In this document: positions 43,891-51,681 of the stretch, piece by piece
How the letters are laid out: every line of letters starts with the position of its first letter
Numbering within the stretch: position 1 is the stretch's first letter
Assembly (NCBI GenBank): GCA_023399155.1
Contig: JAEWQP010000031.1
Span: 1-64,000 of the forward strand
Length of the DNA: 64,000 bases
Source: Verrucomicrobiota bacterium
GTDB lineage: Bacteria > Verrucomicrobiota > Verrucomicrobiia > Opitutales > Opitutaceae
Direction of reading: 5' to 3'
The notes under the pieces: generated by a model
What the model saw: only the letters and a program-made list of their open reading frames with translations
What the model was told of the DNA's origin: nothing
Databases searched by the model: none
Translations under genes and position numbers: made by a program

Positions 43891-44265
43891 ATGACCGAGA
43901 CCCAGACCATGCTTCCCGACGGTGTGCGCGTGGGCGACGAGCGCCTCGTGCGGCTCACGCCCGACGCGATCGTCAAGGTGCGGGCCTTGCGCCAGCGCGA
44001 AAGCGCCGGCGATTTTCTGCGCATCGCCATCTCCGGGGGCGGCTGCAACGGGCTCTCCTACAAGCTCAAGTTCGCGCCGGAGCCGCGGCGCGGCGATATC
44101 GTCGTGCGTTTCGACGACGTGACCGTGCTCGTCGACAGCAAGAGCGCGCTCTACCTCAAGGGAACCGTCCTCGACTATTCCAGCCAGCTCGTGGCGGGCG
44201 GATTCAAGTTTTCCAACCCGAATGCGAAGGCCAGCTGCTCGTGCGGCGAGAGCTTCAGCATCTGA
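43891..44265 (+). CDS. A-type iron-sulfur carrier protein (IscA/ErpA/HesB family)
   Basis: 124 residues. Three conserved cysteines appear as ISGGGCNGLSYKL and ASCSCGESF, the C-x(n)-C-x-C signature that binds an Fe-S cluster. It delivers clusters to apoproteins. I chose ATG 43891 over the TTG at 43882. No isc or suf operon is adjacent. IscA, ErpA and SufA cannot be told apart by sequence alone. Confidence 0.88.
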   Translation: MTETQTMLPDGVRVGDERLVRLTPDAIVKVRALRQRESAGDFLRIAISGGGCNGLSYKLKFAPEPRRGDIVVRFDDVTVLVDSKSALYLKGTVLDYSSQLVAGGFKFSNPNAKASCSCGESFSI

Positions 44266-44378
44266 GCGTTTCCGCGAAGAGGACCGCCCCGCCACGACCC
44301 TGCGAAAATGGGGTTGAAACGCGAGGGCCGAACGGGCACACAGGCAGCACTTTATCTCTACCAACCAAGTACATCTGA

Positions 44379-45044
44379 ATGGCCATATCCAAGCCTGCCA
44401 GGGGTCGCACTCCGTATTTTCGTCGTAATACCGACCCTTACGCCCACATCCGCCGCAATCATCGGATCAAGTCGCCCGAGATTCGCGTGATCCTTCCCGA
44501 TGGCCGCCAGGCCGGTCTCATGCCCACCGCACAGGCCCTTGCGATCGCGCAGGCCGCCGGGCTGGACCTCGTCGAAGTGGCCGCCAATGCCACGCCTCCG
44601 GTCTGCCGCGTGATGGACTTCGGCAAGTACATCTACGAGCAGCAAAAGAAGGCGAAGGATTCGAAGGCGAGCTCGGCCAAGGTCAAGGAGGTGAAGTTCC
44701 GGCCGCGCGTCGAGACGCACGACTACATGACCAAGCTTCGCCACGCCGAGGAGTTCCTCGACCATGGCAACAAGGTCAAACTCACCCTCAGCTTCCGCGG
44801 TCGTGAAATGGCTCATACAGCCATCGGCTTCGAGACGATCAAGCGCGCGGTCGCCGACCTCGGCCACATCGGCCATCCCGACAACGAGGCAAAGCTGATG
44901 GGCCGGAACATCATCGTGATGATGTCCCCGCTTCCTGCCAACAAGCGCAAGCTGAAGTACAATATCGAGGAGGAGGGGGCGGAGGCGGCCGATTCTGAAA
45001 CTGCGTCCAAGGCTGAGTCTTCCGACGAAGCGACGGAACAGTGA
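44379..45044 (+). CDS. infC: Translation initiation factor IF-3
   Basis: 221 residues. The N-terminal domain has RRNHRIKSPEIRVILPDGRQ and VCRVMDFGKYIYEQQKKAK. The C-terminal domain has KEVKFRPRVETHDYMTKL and KLTLSFRGREMAHTAIGFE. A Glu/Ala/Ser-rich acidic tail of about 25 residues extends the usual length. It binds the 30S subunit and checks the start codon. The start is ATG rather than the rare AUU/AUC of enterics. rpmI and rplT do not follow, as they often do; an amidase gene does, overlapping by 4 bp. Confidence 0.94.
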   Translation: MAISKPARGRTPYFRRNTDPYAHIRRNHRIKSPEIRVILPDGRQAGLMPTAQALAIAQAAGLDLVEVAANATPPVCRVMDFGKYIYEQQKKAKDSKASSAKVKEVKFRPRVETHDYMTKLRHAEEFLDHGNKVKLTLSFRGREMAHTAIGFETIKRAVADLGHIGHPDNEAKLMGRNIIVMMSPLPANKRKLKYNIEEEGAEAADSETASKAESSDEATEQ

Positions 45045-46108
45045 GCGGACGATCGGCGGCGCCCCGGTTCCTGCGCGCCGCGAGCATGCTCGCGGCGCTC
45101 GCGATCTCCGGTGTCGCCACGCTGCCGGGCGAGACCCTGGCCCGCGTCGCGCCGGCCCGGCCCACGGCAGCCACGCCAGCGAGCCATCCCAGGGTGGCCG
45201 CGTCGGCGTTTGCCAAGTCGATCGGGTTCGAGCACCGCTGGCTCACGCCGGACAAGGTCCTTTCAGTCAAGAGCCGCCTCAACGAGCTGGTCTTCGAGGC
45301 GGACAAGCGGGAGGTGAAGCTCAACGGCCTCCGGATTTTCCTGGGCGATGCGGCCACACCCGGCCGCAACACCTTGATGATCTCGGAACTCGATCGGGAC
45401 CGCATGTTGTTGCCCATCCTGGCGCCGCACAAGCTGCCCGCCCTGGCGCCACTGCGCATCATCGCACTCGACCCCGGGCACGGCGGGCGCGACCGCGGTA
45501 CGCGCAGCGATGCCTTCAAGCTCGATGAAAAGGACCTCACCCTCGACATCGCGCGACGCCTCAAGCCGATGCTCGAGGCCCGCGGGTTCAAGGTGTTTCT
45601 GACGCGGACGAACGACACCTACGTCCCGCTCACGGACCGGCCCAAGCTCGCGGCCAGCGCGGGCGCCGACCTGTTCATCAGCATCCATTTCAACGCCGCC
45701 GGGCCTGCGGTGCGCGGCATCGAAACCTATGTGCTCACCCCGCAGAACCAGCGCTCGACCGGCAGCGACTCGCTCGATGCCGGCGATGCCGTGCTCGTGC
45801 CCGGCAATGCCCACGACCGCTGGAACGCAAATCTCGGCTATGTCATGCACCGGCAGCTCGTGCGGGATCTGGCGTTGCCCGACCGCGGGCTGAAGCGTGC
45901 ACGGTTTGTCGTCCTGCGCGACCTTGCGTCCTGTCCCGGTGTGCTTCTCGAGTGCGGGTACCTGAGCCACACGGATGAGGCGCGCGCCATCAACGAGCCC
46001 GCCCACCGGGAGCGGATCGCCGCCACCATTTCGGCGGGTATCGGCGCGTTCAACCAGCGTCTCGTAGAACTCGTCGCAGCCCGGGCCCGCGGGGCAGCCT
46101 CGAACTAG
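45041..46108 (+). CDS. N-acetylmuramoyl-L-alanine amidase (Amidase_3)
   Basis: 355 residues with an N-terminal signal-like helix (MLAALAISGVATLPGETLA). The catalytic Amidase_3 domain (about 145-340) has zinc ligands in IALDPGHGGRDRGT, DEKDLTLDIA and FISIHFNAAG, plus the catalytic glutamate in LLECGYLSHTDEA. It cleaves the amide between MurNAc and the stem peptide in the periplasm. It starts at GTG 45041, overlapping the infC stop (GTGA). The N-terminal 140 residues are an AMIN-like or unassigned domain. Confidence 0.88.
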   Translation: MSGRSAAPRFLRAASMLAALAISGVATLPGETLARVAPARPTAATPASHPRVAASAFAKSIGFEHRWLTPDKVLSVKSRLNELVFEADKREVKLNGLRIFLGDAATPGRNTLMISELDRDRMLLPILAPHKLPALAPLRIIALDPGHGGRDRGTRSDAFKLDEKDLTLDIARRLKPMLEARGFKVFLTRTNDTYVPLTDRPKLAASAGADLFISIHFNAAGPAVRGIETYVLTPQNQRSTGSDSLDAGDAVLVPGNAHDRWNANLGYVMHRQLVRDLALPDRGLKRARFVVLRDLASCPGVLLECGYLSHTDEARAINEPAHRERIAATISAGIGAFNQRLVELVAARARGAASN

Positions 46109-46111
46109 GCC

Positions 46112-46717
46112 ATGAACCCCGTCCAGATTCGCGACCTCCGCCCTGACGAACTGCCGGCCGCCGGCGCGGTCGTCGGCCGTGCCATGGCCGACAGCCTGTC
46201 ACTCCGCGAGGTGTATCCAACGAATGAGGGCAAGCGCACCGCCGCGCTCGGCCAGGTGTTCGCCGCCCTGCTCAAGGCCCAGGCCGGCCACGGTCGCGTG
46301 TTCGGCGCGCTCGACGGCGCGACGCTTGTCGGGGTCTGTGTGATACGCGAGCCCGGCGGCTGCCAGCTCGGCACGCTCGACAAGCTCGCGGTCGGCCGCG
46401 CCGCCGCCTCGGCCGTGTCGCTGGGTTGGTCGGTGTCGTTCCAGAAACTCCTCTCCGACCTCGCGCTGCGCGATCCGCAGGTGAGGCATTTTCACCTCGG
46501 GCCCGTCGCGGTCGAGCCGGCGCGCCAGCGTCACGGCGTGGGCACGGCGCTCCTGACGGAGTTTTGCCGCCGTGTGGACGTCGCGCACGAACTCGCCGCG
46601 GCCGAAACGGACCGCAAGGCCGCCCTGCCGTTCCTGGGCCGGTTCGGCTTCAAGGAGCTGACCAGCGCCGCCATCGCGGGCGTCTCACACGCGTTTCTCG
46701 TCCGGTCGAAGAAGTGA
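46112..46717 (+). CDS. GNAT family N-acetyltransferase
   Basis: 201 residues. The acetyl-CoA-binding segment is visible as LGPVAVEPARQRHGVGTALL (with the Q/R-x-x-G-x-G/A-type motif), followed by RRVDVAHELAAAETDRKAAL, which reads like motif B with its end-of-domain loop. It starts 3 bp after the amidase stop. The substrate cannot be predicted; small-molecule and protein targets are both possible. Confidence 0.8.
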   Translation: MNPVQIRDLRPDELPAAGAVVGRAMADSLSLREVYPTNEGKRTAALGQVFAALLKAQAGHGRVFGALDGATLVGVCVIREPGGCQLGTLDKLAVGRAAASAVSLGWSVSFQKLLSDLALRDPQVRHFHLGPVAVEPARQRHGVGTALLTEFCRRVDVAHELAAAETDRKAALPFLGRFGFKELTSAAIAGVSHAFLVRSKK

Positions 46718-46754
46718 AGCGAGGGCGAGGTGCCGATGCGCACCGCGCGATCGA

Positions 46755-47162
46755 TCAAGCGGCCGAGGGCAGGAGATCGTGCTCGCGGATGACCGCGGCG
46801 ATATCGCGCCACGAGAGCGGCTTGAACAGCACGTTGAGCAGCGACGGCGGTTTGCGCCGGGCGATCGTCTCGTTTTCGAGCAGGTTGCCGGTCACCAGGA
46901 TCGCGGGCACACCCGGGCAGCGCGTCCCGACCTCGCGAATGAAATCAAAGCCGTCCAGGCCGGGCATCCGGTAATCGGCGATGACGAGCGCCGGCGTGGT
47001 GCCGCTGATTGCCTCGAGCGCCTGGCGCGGATCGTGGAAGATACGGGTGGGCACCCCGAGCGCGTGCTCAAGAAGGGTTCCCATGAGGTCGGCAAACACC
47101 GCTTCATCGTCGACGAGGACAATGAAGGGGGCGGAGGTCGCGTTGGTGGGCGTTTGGGTCAA
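46755..47162 (-). CDS. Stand-alone CheY-like response regulator receiver
   Basis: 135 residues consisting of one receiver domain: VLVDDE (acidic pair), the phospho-acceptor in IADYRMPGLDG, the switch threonine in ILVTGN and the lysine in LFKPLSW. There is no output domain, so it should act by protein contact. The start is taken as TTG 47162, since no ATG or GTG lies between there and the domain. No histidine kinase gene is nearby. trmL diverges from it across 123 bp. Confidence 0.75.
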   Translation of the reverse strand: MTQTPTNATSAPFIVLVDDEAVFADLMGTLLEHALGVPTRIFHDPRQALEAISGTTPALVIADYRMPGLDGFDFIREVGTRCPGVPAILVTGNLLENETIARRKPPSLLNVLFKPLSWRDIAAVIREHDLLPSAA

Positions 47163-47285
47163 GGGAGGGCGGATGGTGTGCGGGTGCGGAGCGTTGTCCT
47201 TCGGAGCAGCTCGGATGGGCCTGAGCCCGGGGCGAGCGATTTGTTGCGATTTGACGCCTTGGAGCCGGGCGCTCATCGGTCGCGG

Positions 47286-47774
47286 ATGCTGCACGTGGTG
47301 CTGTTTCAGCCCCAGATCCCGCCAAACACCGGCAATGTCGGCCGACTGTGCGCCTACACCGGGTGCCGCCTGCACCTGATCCATCCCCTTGGTTTCAAGA
47401 TCACCGACCGACACCTGAAACGCGCCGGGATGGATTACTGGCATTCGCTCGACCTGCATCATCATGGGGATTGGGCGGCGTTTCAGGCCTCCCCGGAGCG
47501 CCCACGACGGCTGTGGTTGTTGAGCACGCGCGGCGAGCGTTCGATGTGGGACGTCGCGTTCGCCGACGGCGACGGACTTGTCTTCGGCAACGAGGGGGAG
47601 GGCGCGCCCGAGTGGTTGCACGCCGCCGTCGGCGCGGACCAGCGCGTCCGGATCCCGCAGTTCCAGCCCGGGCTTCGTTCGCTCAATCTGTCCACCGCCG
47701 CCGGCATCGCGACCTACGAAGCACTCCGCCAGGTCCACGCCGGCCGGTCGGGCCCGATCCTTTCAACCGCATGA
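47286..47774 (+). CDS. trmL: tRNA (cytidine(34)-2'-O)-methyltransferase
   Basis: 162 residues, SPOUT methyltransferase. Motif 1 is FQPQIPPNTGNVGRLCAYTG, motif 2 LVFGNEGEGAPEWL and motif 3 IPQFQPGLRSLNLSTAAGIA. It 2'-O-methylates the wobble base of tRNA-Leu isoacceptors using SAM. I chose ATG 47286, right at the first beta strand; the long upstream frame is the shadow of the response-regulator gene. Confidence 0.9.
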   Translation: MLHVVLFQPQIPPNTGNVGRLCAYTGCRLHLIHPLGFKITDRHLKRAGMDYWHSLDLHHHGDWAAFQASPERPRRLWLLSTRGERSMWDVAFADGDGLVFGNEGEGAPEWLHAAVGADQRVRIPQFQPGLRSLNLSTAAGIATYEALRQVHAGRSGPILSTA

Positions 47775-47810
47775 ACCTGAGTCCCTCAGTAGAATCACGT
47801 CACCGAAGCG

Positions 47811-47923
47811 GGCCAGCCTTCGCCAAGGCTTCGGCTCGGCGGGCGGAGAACGTCGCGGAGTTCGCAGAGCGGTTTTTGCCGAACCAAGATCACGCCTTCG
47901 CCGATTCACGCCACGAGGTGATG
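47811..47923 (-). repeat. Copy 2 of the 113-bp dispersed repeat with hairpin
   Basis: Reverse orientation of the element at 23378-23490. The hairpin at 47816-47829 (GCCTT-CGCC-AAGGC as read on plus) carries a compensated pair relative to copy 1. It lies between trmL and the DAHP synthase gene. A CTCTGTG-type repeat follows at 47961-47985. Confidence 0.65.
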
Positions 47924-47998
47924 CGTTGAAGCGACCGAATCCGCTGCAACGCTCGACACCACCCTCTGTGATCTCTGTGTTCAACGGCTTCCTTTAGG

Positions 47999-49084
47999 AT
48001 GAAACCCAGCTCTCGTTCCACGGCGACGCAGGATCTGCGCATCGCCGCCGTCCGCCCGCTCATCGCCCCGGCCGTGCTCGAGGAGGAGCTGCCGCTTGCT
48101 GCGCCTGGCGCCGCGTTCATCGCCGAGGCGCGCCGCGCCGTGGCCGACGTCGTCGCCGGCCGCGACCGGCGCCTGCTCGTCGTGGTGGGCCCCTGTTCGA
48201 TCCACGAGCCGGCGTCCGCGCTCGACTATGCCCGCCGCCTGCGACGCGTGGCGGACCGACTTGCCGACGATCTCCTCGTGGTTATGCGCGTCTACTTTGA
48301 GAAACCGCGGACCATTGTCGGCTGGAAGGGCCTGATCAACGATCCCGGCCTGGATGGGACGTTTCGCATCAACGAAGGGCTCCGCACCGCCCGGAGGCTC
48401 CTGCTCGAGGTCAATCGCGCCGGCCTTCCGGCGGCGAATGAGTTTCTGGATACGACGATCGGCCAGTATTTTGCCGACCTCATCAGCTGGGGGTGCATCG
48501 GGGCCCGCACCGTCGAGAGCCAGATCCATCGGGAGCTCGCCTCCGGCCTGTCCATGCCCGTTGGATTCAAGAATCGCACCGACGGCGATGTCGCGGTCGC
48601 GATCGATGCCATGCGGGCCGCGCAGCATCCGCACTGGTTCCCGTCGCTCACGCGCGAGGGAGCGCCCGCCGTGCTCGGCACCACGGGCAACGCCGACACT
48701 CACCTCGTGCTGCGGGGCGGATCGCGCTCGGGGCCGAATTTCGCCGCGCCGGCCGTCGCGGCCGCGGTGGGCCTGCTCAAGGCGGCCGGCCGGCCGGGCC
48801 GCGTCATGATTGACTGCAGCCACGCGAACAGCGGCAAGGACCCGGAGCGGCAGGTCGCCGTGGCCGCCGACGTGGCCGCGCAGGTGGGCGAGGGCTCGGC
48901 TGCGATGCTCGGGATCATGCTGGAGAGCCATCTCGTCGGCGGTCGCCAGGAACTCGTTGCCGGCCGGCCGCCCACCCGCGGCCAGAGCATCACCGATGCA
49001 TGCCTGGGCTGGCGCGAGACCGTCCGGCTGCTCGAGATCGTCGCGCGTGCGGCAGCCCGGCGTCGGCGAATGCGCCGCCGCTGA
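47999..49084 (+). CDS. 3-deoxy-7-phosphoheptulonate synthase (DAHP synthase, AroG/F/H type)
   Basis: 361 residues, class I DAHP synthase. Signatures are VVVGPCSIHEPASALDYA, VMRVYFEKPRTIVGWKGLI, ISWGCIGARTVESQIHRE, MPVGFKNRTDGD and VMIDCSHANSGKD. It condenses PEP and erythrose 4-phosphate, the entry to the shikimate pathway; a shikimate kinase gene lies at 57.1 kb. Which isoform's feedback inhibition applies cannot be read safely. Confidence 0.92.
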   Translation: MKPSSRSTATQDLRIAAVRPLIAPAVLEEELPLAAPGAAFIAEARRAVADVVAGRDRRLLVVVGPCSIHEPASALDYARRLRRVADRLADDLLVVMRVYFEKPRTIVGWKGLINDPGLDGTFRINEGLRTARRLLLEVNRAGLPAANEFLDTTIGQYFADLISWGCIGARTVESQIHRELASGLSMPVGFKNRTDGDVAVAIDAMRAAQHPHWFPSLTREGAPAVLGTTGNADTHLVLRGGSRSGPNFAAPAVAAAVGLLKAAGRPGRVMIDCSHANSGKDPERQVAVAADVAAQVGEGSAAMLGIMLESHLVGGRQELVAGRPPTRGQSITDACLGWRETVRLLEIVARAAARRRRMRRR

Positions 49085-49390
49085 GCTGGGACGGCTTCGA
49101 GCAGTGGCCGACAGTGGAGCGCGACATCCGCGCGCACTCTCTGCCCTCGTACAGCAAGCAACCCGCCCGGAGGTCGGTTTCATCGTCAGGTGTCTGGGAT
49201 TCAGCTCAGAATCCACGTCAACCGCATGCGTCCGGCTGAGACCGCCTCGTGCAACGGGTTCGGCGTCGTCGCCGTGGAAGCGCCGTGAACGCGACGCCGG
49301 TGAGGGCGCGGCGCGGCGGGACCAAATTGGGACTCGTGTCCGAATTTGCCTCGCGCGAGCCGGAAAACCGGTTAAGACGGGCGGTCCACC
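49085..49390. other. 306-bp upstream region of the UxaE-like gene
   Basis: No gene is supported. The end has a small inverted word, CCGGAAAACCGG, at about 49360-49373. I see no repeat of the families found elsewhere. Confidence 0.35.
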
Positions 49391-51253
49391 ATGTCCCCAA
49401 TCAACCAGTTTCTCCTGCAAAACCAGCTCCGGATCGCCCAGAACCCCTGCGTCAGCCCGGATTTCTGCCTGGATTGGCCTTCGCTCCTGGAGAAGTTGCA
49501 GCAGGGCGCACGTCTCACGAGCTACGCCAAGAGCCGGATCGAGGTCGCGGGTGGGGGCTTCACGCTGATTGAGGACCCGTCGACCGGCGACTGCGCGTGG
49601 CAGTTTTCGCCGGCGTCCCCTGGTGCGAACCCCGAAGGGCTGCAGGAGGGCGCGACGCTCGCCGACGCGACGACGGTTTTCCCTGCCACGTTTGCGAACC
49701 TCCTCGTGCTGAAAAACCTCGTGCAGTCCTTTGATCCGGCCTCGACGGTGTTTCCCACCGCCGCCGCGCGTCTGGGGCAAAGCACGCTCGGCGTGGGGGC
49801 ACGGTTCACGACCTTGCACTGGCCGGCTGTCGAATGGGCCATGAGCGCGTTGGAGATCGGGATGACCGCGAACCAGAACTCGATTCCGCGCGAACTGGTC
49901 TATGATGTGGACGCGATGCTCGGCGGCCGCCTCGACACGGTGCCGTTCCCTTTCATCGGCACGAACGTGCCCGAAGGCCACCAGGGCCAGAGCGTCGAGG
50001 GCATGAGCCACGGGTGTGTGATCTCCAAGCTGAAGACCGGCTTCCACCGCCGCGGCATTCCCTGGAGTTTCAATGCCGATCACCAGCCGATCGGCGGAAA
50101 GTTCGACTCGCGCGAGGACCAGCTCGTGCAAGGCTGCGTGCTCGCCAGCTACATCACGTTCGACCTTTCCCCGGAGCTGGCGCAAACAAAGGTCGCTGAC
50201 GACGCGGCCGCCTGGGTCAAAGCCCACGTCCCGGCCGAACTGGTCGCGACGGTTCGAGGTCGGGTCGCGCAGGCTGGACTGACTCTCGATGACGCGGCCC
50301 TGGCGCGGCTGCTCGCCTACGTCTGGCCGGCGATGGAGAAGATGAAGCGGCGCGACGAGAAGTACGCGGCCGCACGCGCGCGACTCTTCACCTCGAAGGT
50401 CGGGCGCGACTACCTGCGGGAGTTGTCCATCGATGAACTCCCCGGCCTCACCACACCCGAGACGACCGCGATCATGCTCGCCCTCTGCGAGGCGCTCGGG
50501 ATGAAGATTCACTTCGTCGCCCCGGCGTTCGGGTTCCAGAAGAACATGCCGTATCCGGACAACGCCGCACTCCGCGCCCTGATTGAGAAGCAGTGGGCGG
50601 TGTGCCGGCAATTCGAGTCAAGCATCGGCTTTCACTCCGGTTCCGGCAAGTCGGCGGAAAACTACCAGGTGATGGGCCAGGTGACCGGTGGCCGCCTCGA
50701 GATCAAGACGAGCGGACGCTACACCTACGAGATGGGCCGCGCCGTGTTCGCCTCGAAGGATCAAGCCGACCAGGCGCTCTGGCGCGACTGGTACCGCTTC
50801 ACGGTCGAACTGGCGCTCAAAGGCGCGTATTCGGCGGACGCCACCGAGCAGAAGATGGCGCGTTCCTTCATCGTCGACGCGCTTGGGACGTGCGGCAAAC
50901 CCACGGACGTCTTCTCCAGCGAGGCCGCCACGCGCGCCGCGCTCGAGGCGCTTCCGCCCAGCCCCGAGCACATGTTCTGGTTCGAGTACAATTTCCTCTA
51001 CGTCCTCGCCGGTGACGGGCGCGCTGAGAAGACAGCACTCGGTGACCACTCGCCCGCCGGCTATCGTCAGCGCGCGCGCTTCTACGCCATCAGTCACGAA
51101 GCCCGGCTCAATTACGCCAGGAACGTCGCCTCGTACCTGATCTTCCTGGCCGGGAATACCGGGCTGGCCTCGAAGGAGCGCTGCGCCGCTGCGGCGAAGT
51201 TGCTGGCCGGATACTCCTCGATGGAGGCCTTTCTCGCCGGCATCTCCAACTGA
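49391..51253 (+). CDS. UxaE-like tagaturonate epimerase family protein
   Basis: 620 residues. Near residue 415 the segment GFHSGSGKSAENYQVM, then TGGRLEIKTSGRYTYEMGRA, parallels the HSGSDK...TGG..HVKTAGTS block of Thermotoga UxaE. The earlier stretch WSFNADHQPIGGKFDSREDQ matches its metal-binding ADH region. UxaE interconverts tagaturonate and fructuronate in galacturonate breakdown. This protein is longer than the 480-residue Thermotoga enzyme (extra N-terminal part and C-terminus), so the exact substrate may differ. It fits the pectin enzymes at 30.6-34.7 kb metabolically, though it is not linked to them. The assignment rests on motif recall. Confidence 0.6.
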   Translation: MSPINQFLLQNQLRIAQNPCVSPDFCLDWPSLLEKLQQGARLTSYAKSRIEVAGGGFTLIEDPSTGDCAWQFSPASPGANPEGLQEGATLADATTVFPATFANLLVLKNLVQSFDPASTVFPTAAARLGQSTLGVGARFTTLHWPAVEWAMSALEIGMTANQNSIPRELVYDVDAMLGGRLDTVPFPFIGTNVPEGHQGQSVEGMSHGCVISKLKTGFHRRGIPWSFNADHQPIGGKFDSREDQLVQGCVLASYITFDLSPELAQTKVADDAAAWVKAHVPAELVATVRGRVAQAGLTLDDAALARLLAYVWPAMEKMKRRDEKYAAARARLFTSKVGRDYLRELSIDELPGLTTPETTAIMLALCEALGMKIHFVAPAFGFQKNMPYPDNAALRALIEKQWAVCRQFESSIGFHSGSGKSAENYQVMGQVTGGRLEIKTSGRYTYEMGRAVFASKDQADQALWRDWYRFTVELALKGAYSADATEQKMARSFIVDALGTCGKPTDVFSSEAATRAALEALPPSPEHMFWFEYNFLYVLAGDGRAEKTALGDHSPAGYRQRARFYAISHEARLNYARNVASYLIFLAGNTGLASKERCAAAAKLLAGYSSMEAFLAGISN

Positions 51254-51681
51254 CCGGCGCTCGCCGGAGGATCGTTCTCGTTCTCGTTCTCATTCTCTCG
51301 TTTCCGATCGCGCCCGAGAGCGCGGCGAAGTGGAGACCGAGAACGAGAAAGAGAACGAGAAAGAGAAAGAGTAAGAGTAAGAGAAAGATGGCTAAGGGGT
51401 AGGGCGAGGCCTCCGGCCGAGCCGCGGCTGAGCGCGGAGGGTGTCAAGCATGTCGGTGCGCCCGGTCCGCTCCGCCCCGTGCTCCGCTGTCACGTCAGGC
51501 GCGGAACCCAATGAACCTTGCCCCAATTGCGCCTCGGGCCACGACGCCCGCCTCGAGAGCGTGGCGAAGTGGAGAACGAGAACGAGTAAGAGAAAGAGTA
51601 TGAGTAAGAGAAAGATGGCTACGGGGTAGGGCGAGGCCTCCGGCCGAGCCGGCCACCCGGCGGTCCGGAACGACCCGCAGT
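51254..51681. other. 428-bp repeat region downstream of the UxaE-like gene
   Basis: It begins with a small hairpin, CCGGC-GCTC-GCCGG (51254-51267), then a pyrimidine-rich GTTCTC run (51277-51303). Two copies of a composite repeat follow, 51315-51426 and 51554-51652. No gene is supported. Confidence 0.6.
51315..51652 (+). repeat. Composite direct repeat: GAGAAC/GAAAGAG run plus REP element, two copies
   Basis: Copy A (51315-51426) and copy B (51554-51652) each run: CGAGAGCG(C/T)GGCGAAGTGG, a purine-rich GAGAACGAGAAAGAG-type run of variable length, AAGATGGCTA(A/C)GGGG, then the REP core TAGGGCGAGGCCTCCGGCCG. The order is identical in both; the purine run differs in length. The pyrimidine run at 51277-51303 is its inverse and could pair with it. 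Confidence 0.7.

Noticed and set aside
46779..47285. N-terminal extension of TrmL by 169 residues
   Set aside because: This part is antisense to the response-regulator gene; the SPOUT domain starts at ATG 47286 and its length (162) is normal.
47981..50611. An 876-codon open frame on the minus strand
   Set aside because: Antisense across DAHP synthase and the UxaE-like gene; both plus-strand genes have clear motifs.
51277..51652. Possible CRISPR array because of regular short repeats
   Set aside because: The repeats are low-complexity purine runs plus REP cores with no unique spacers of constant length, and no cas gene is in the window.
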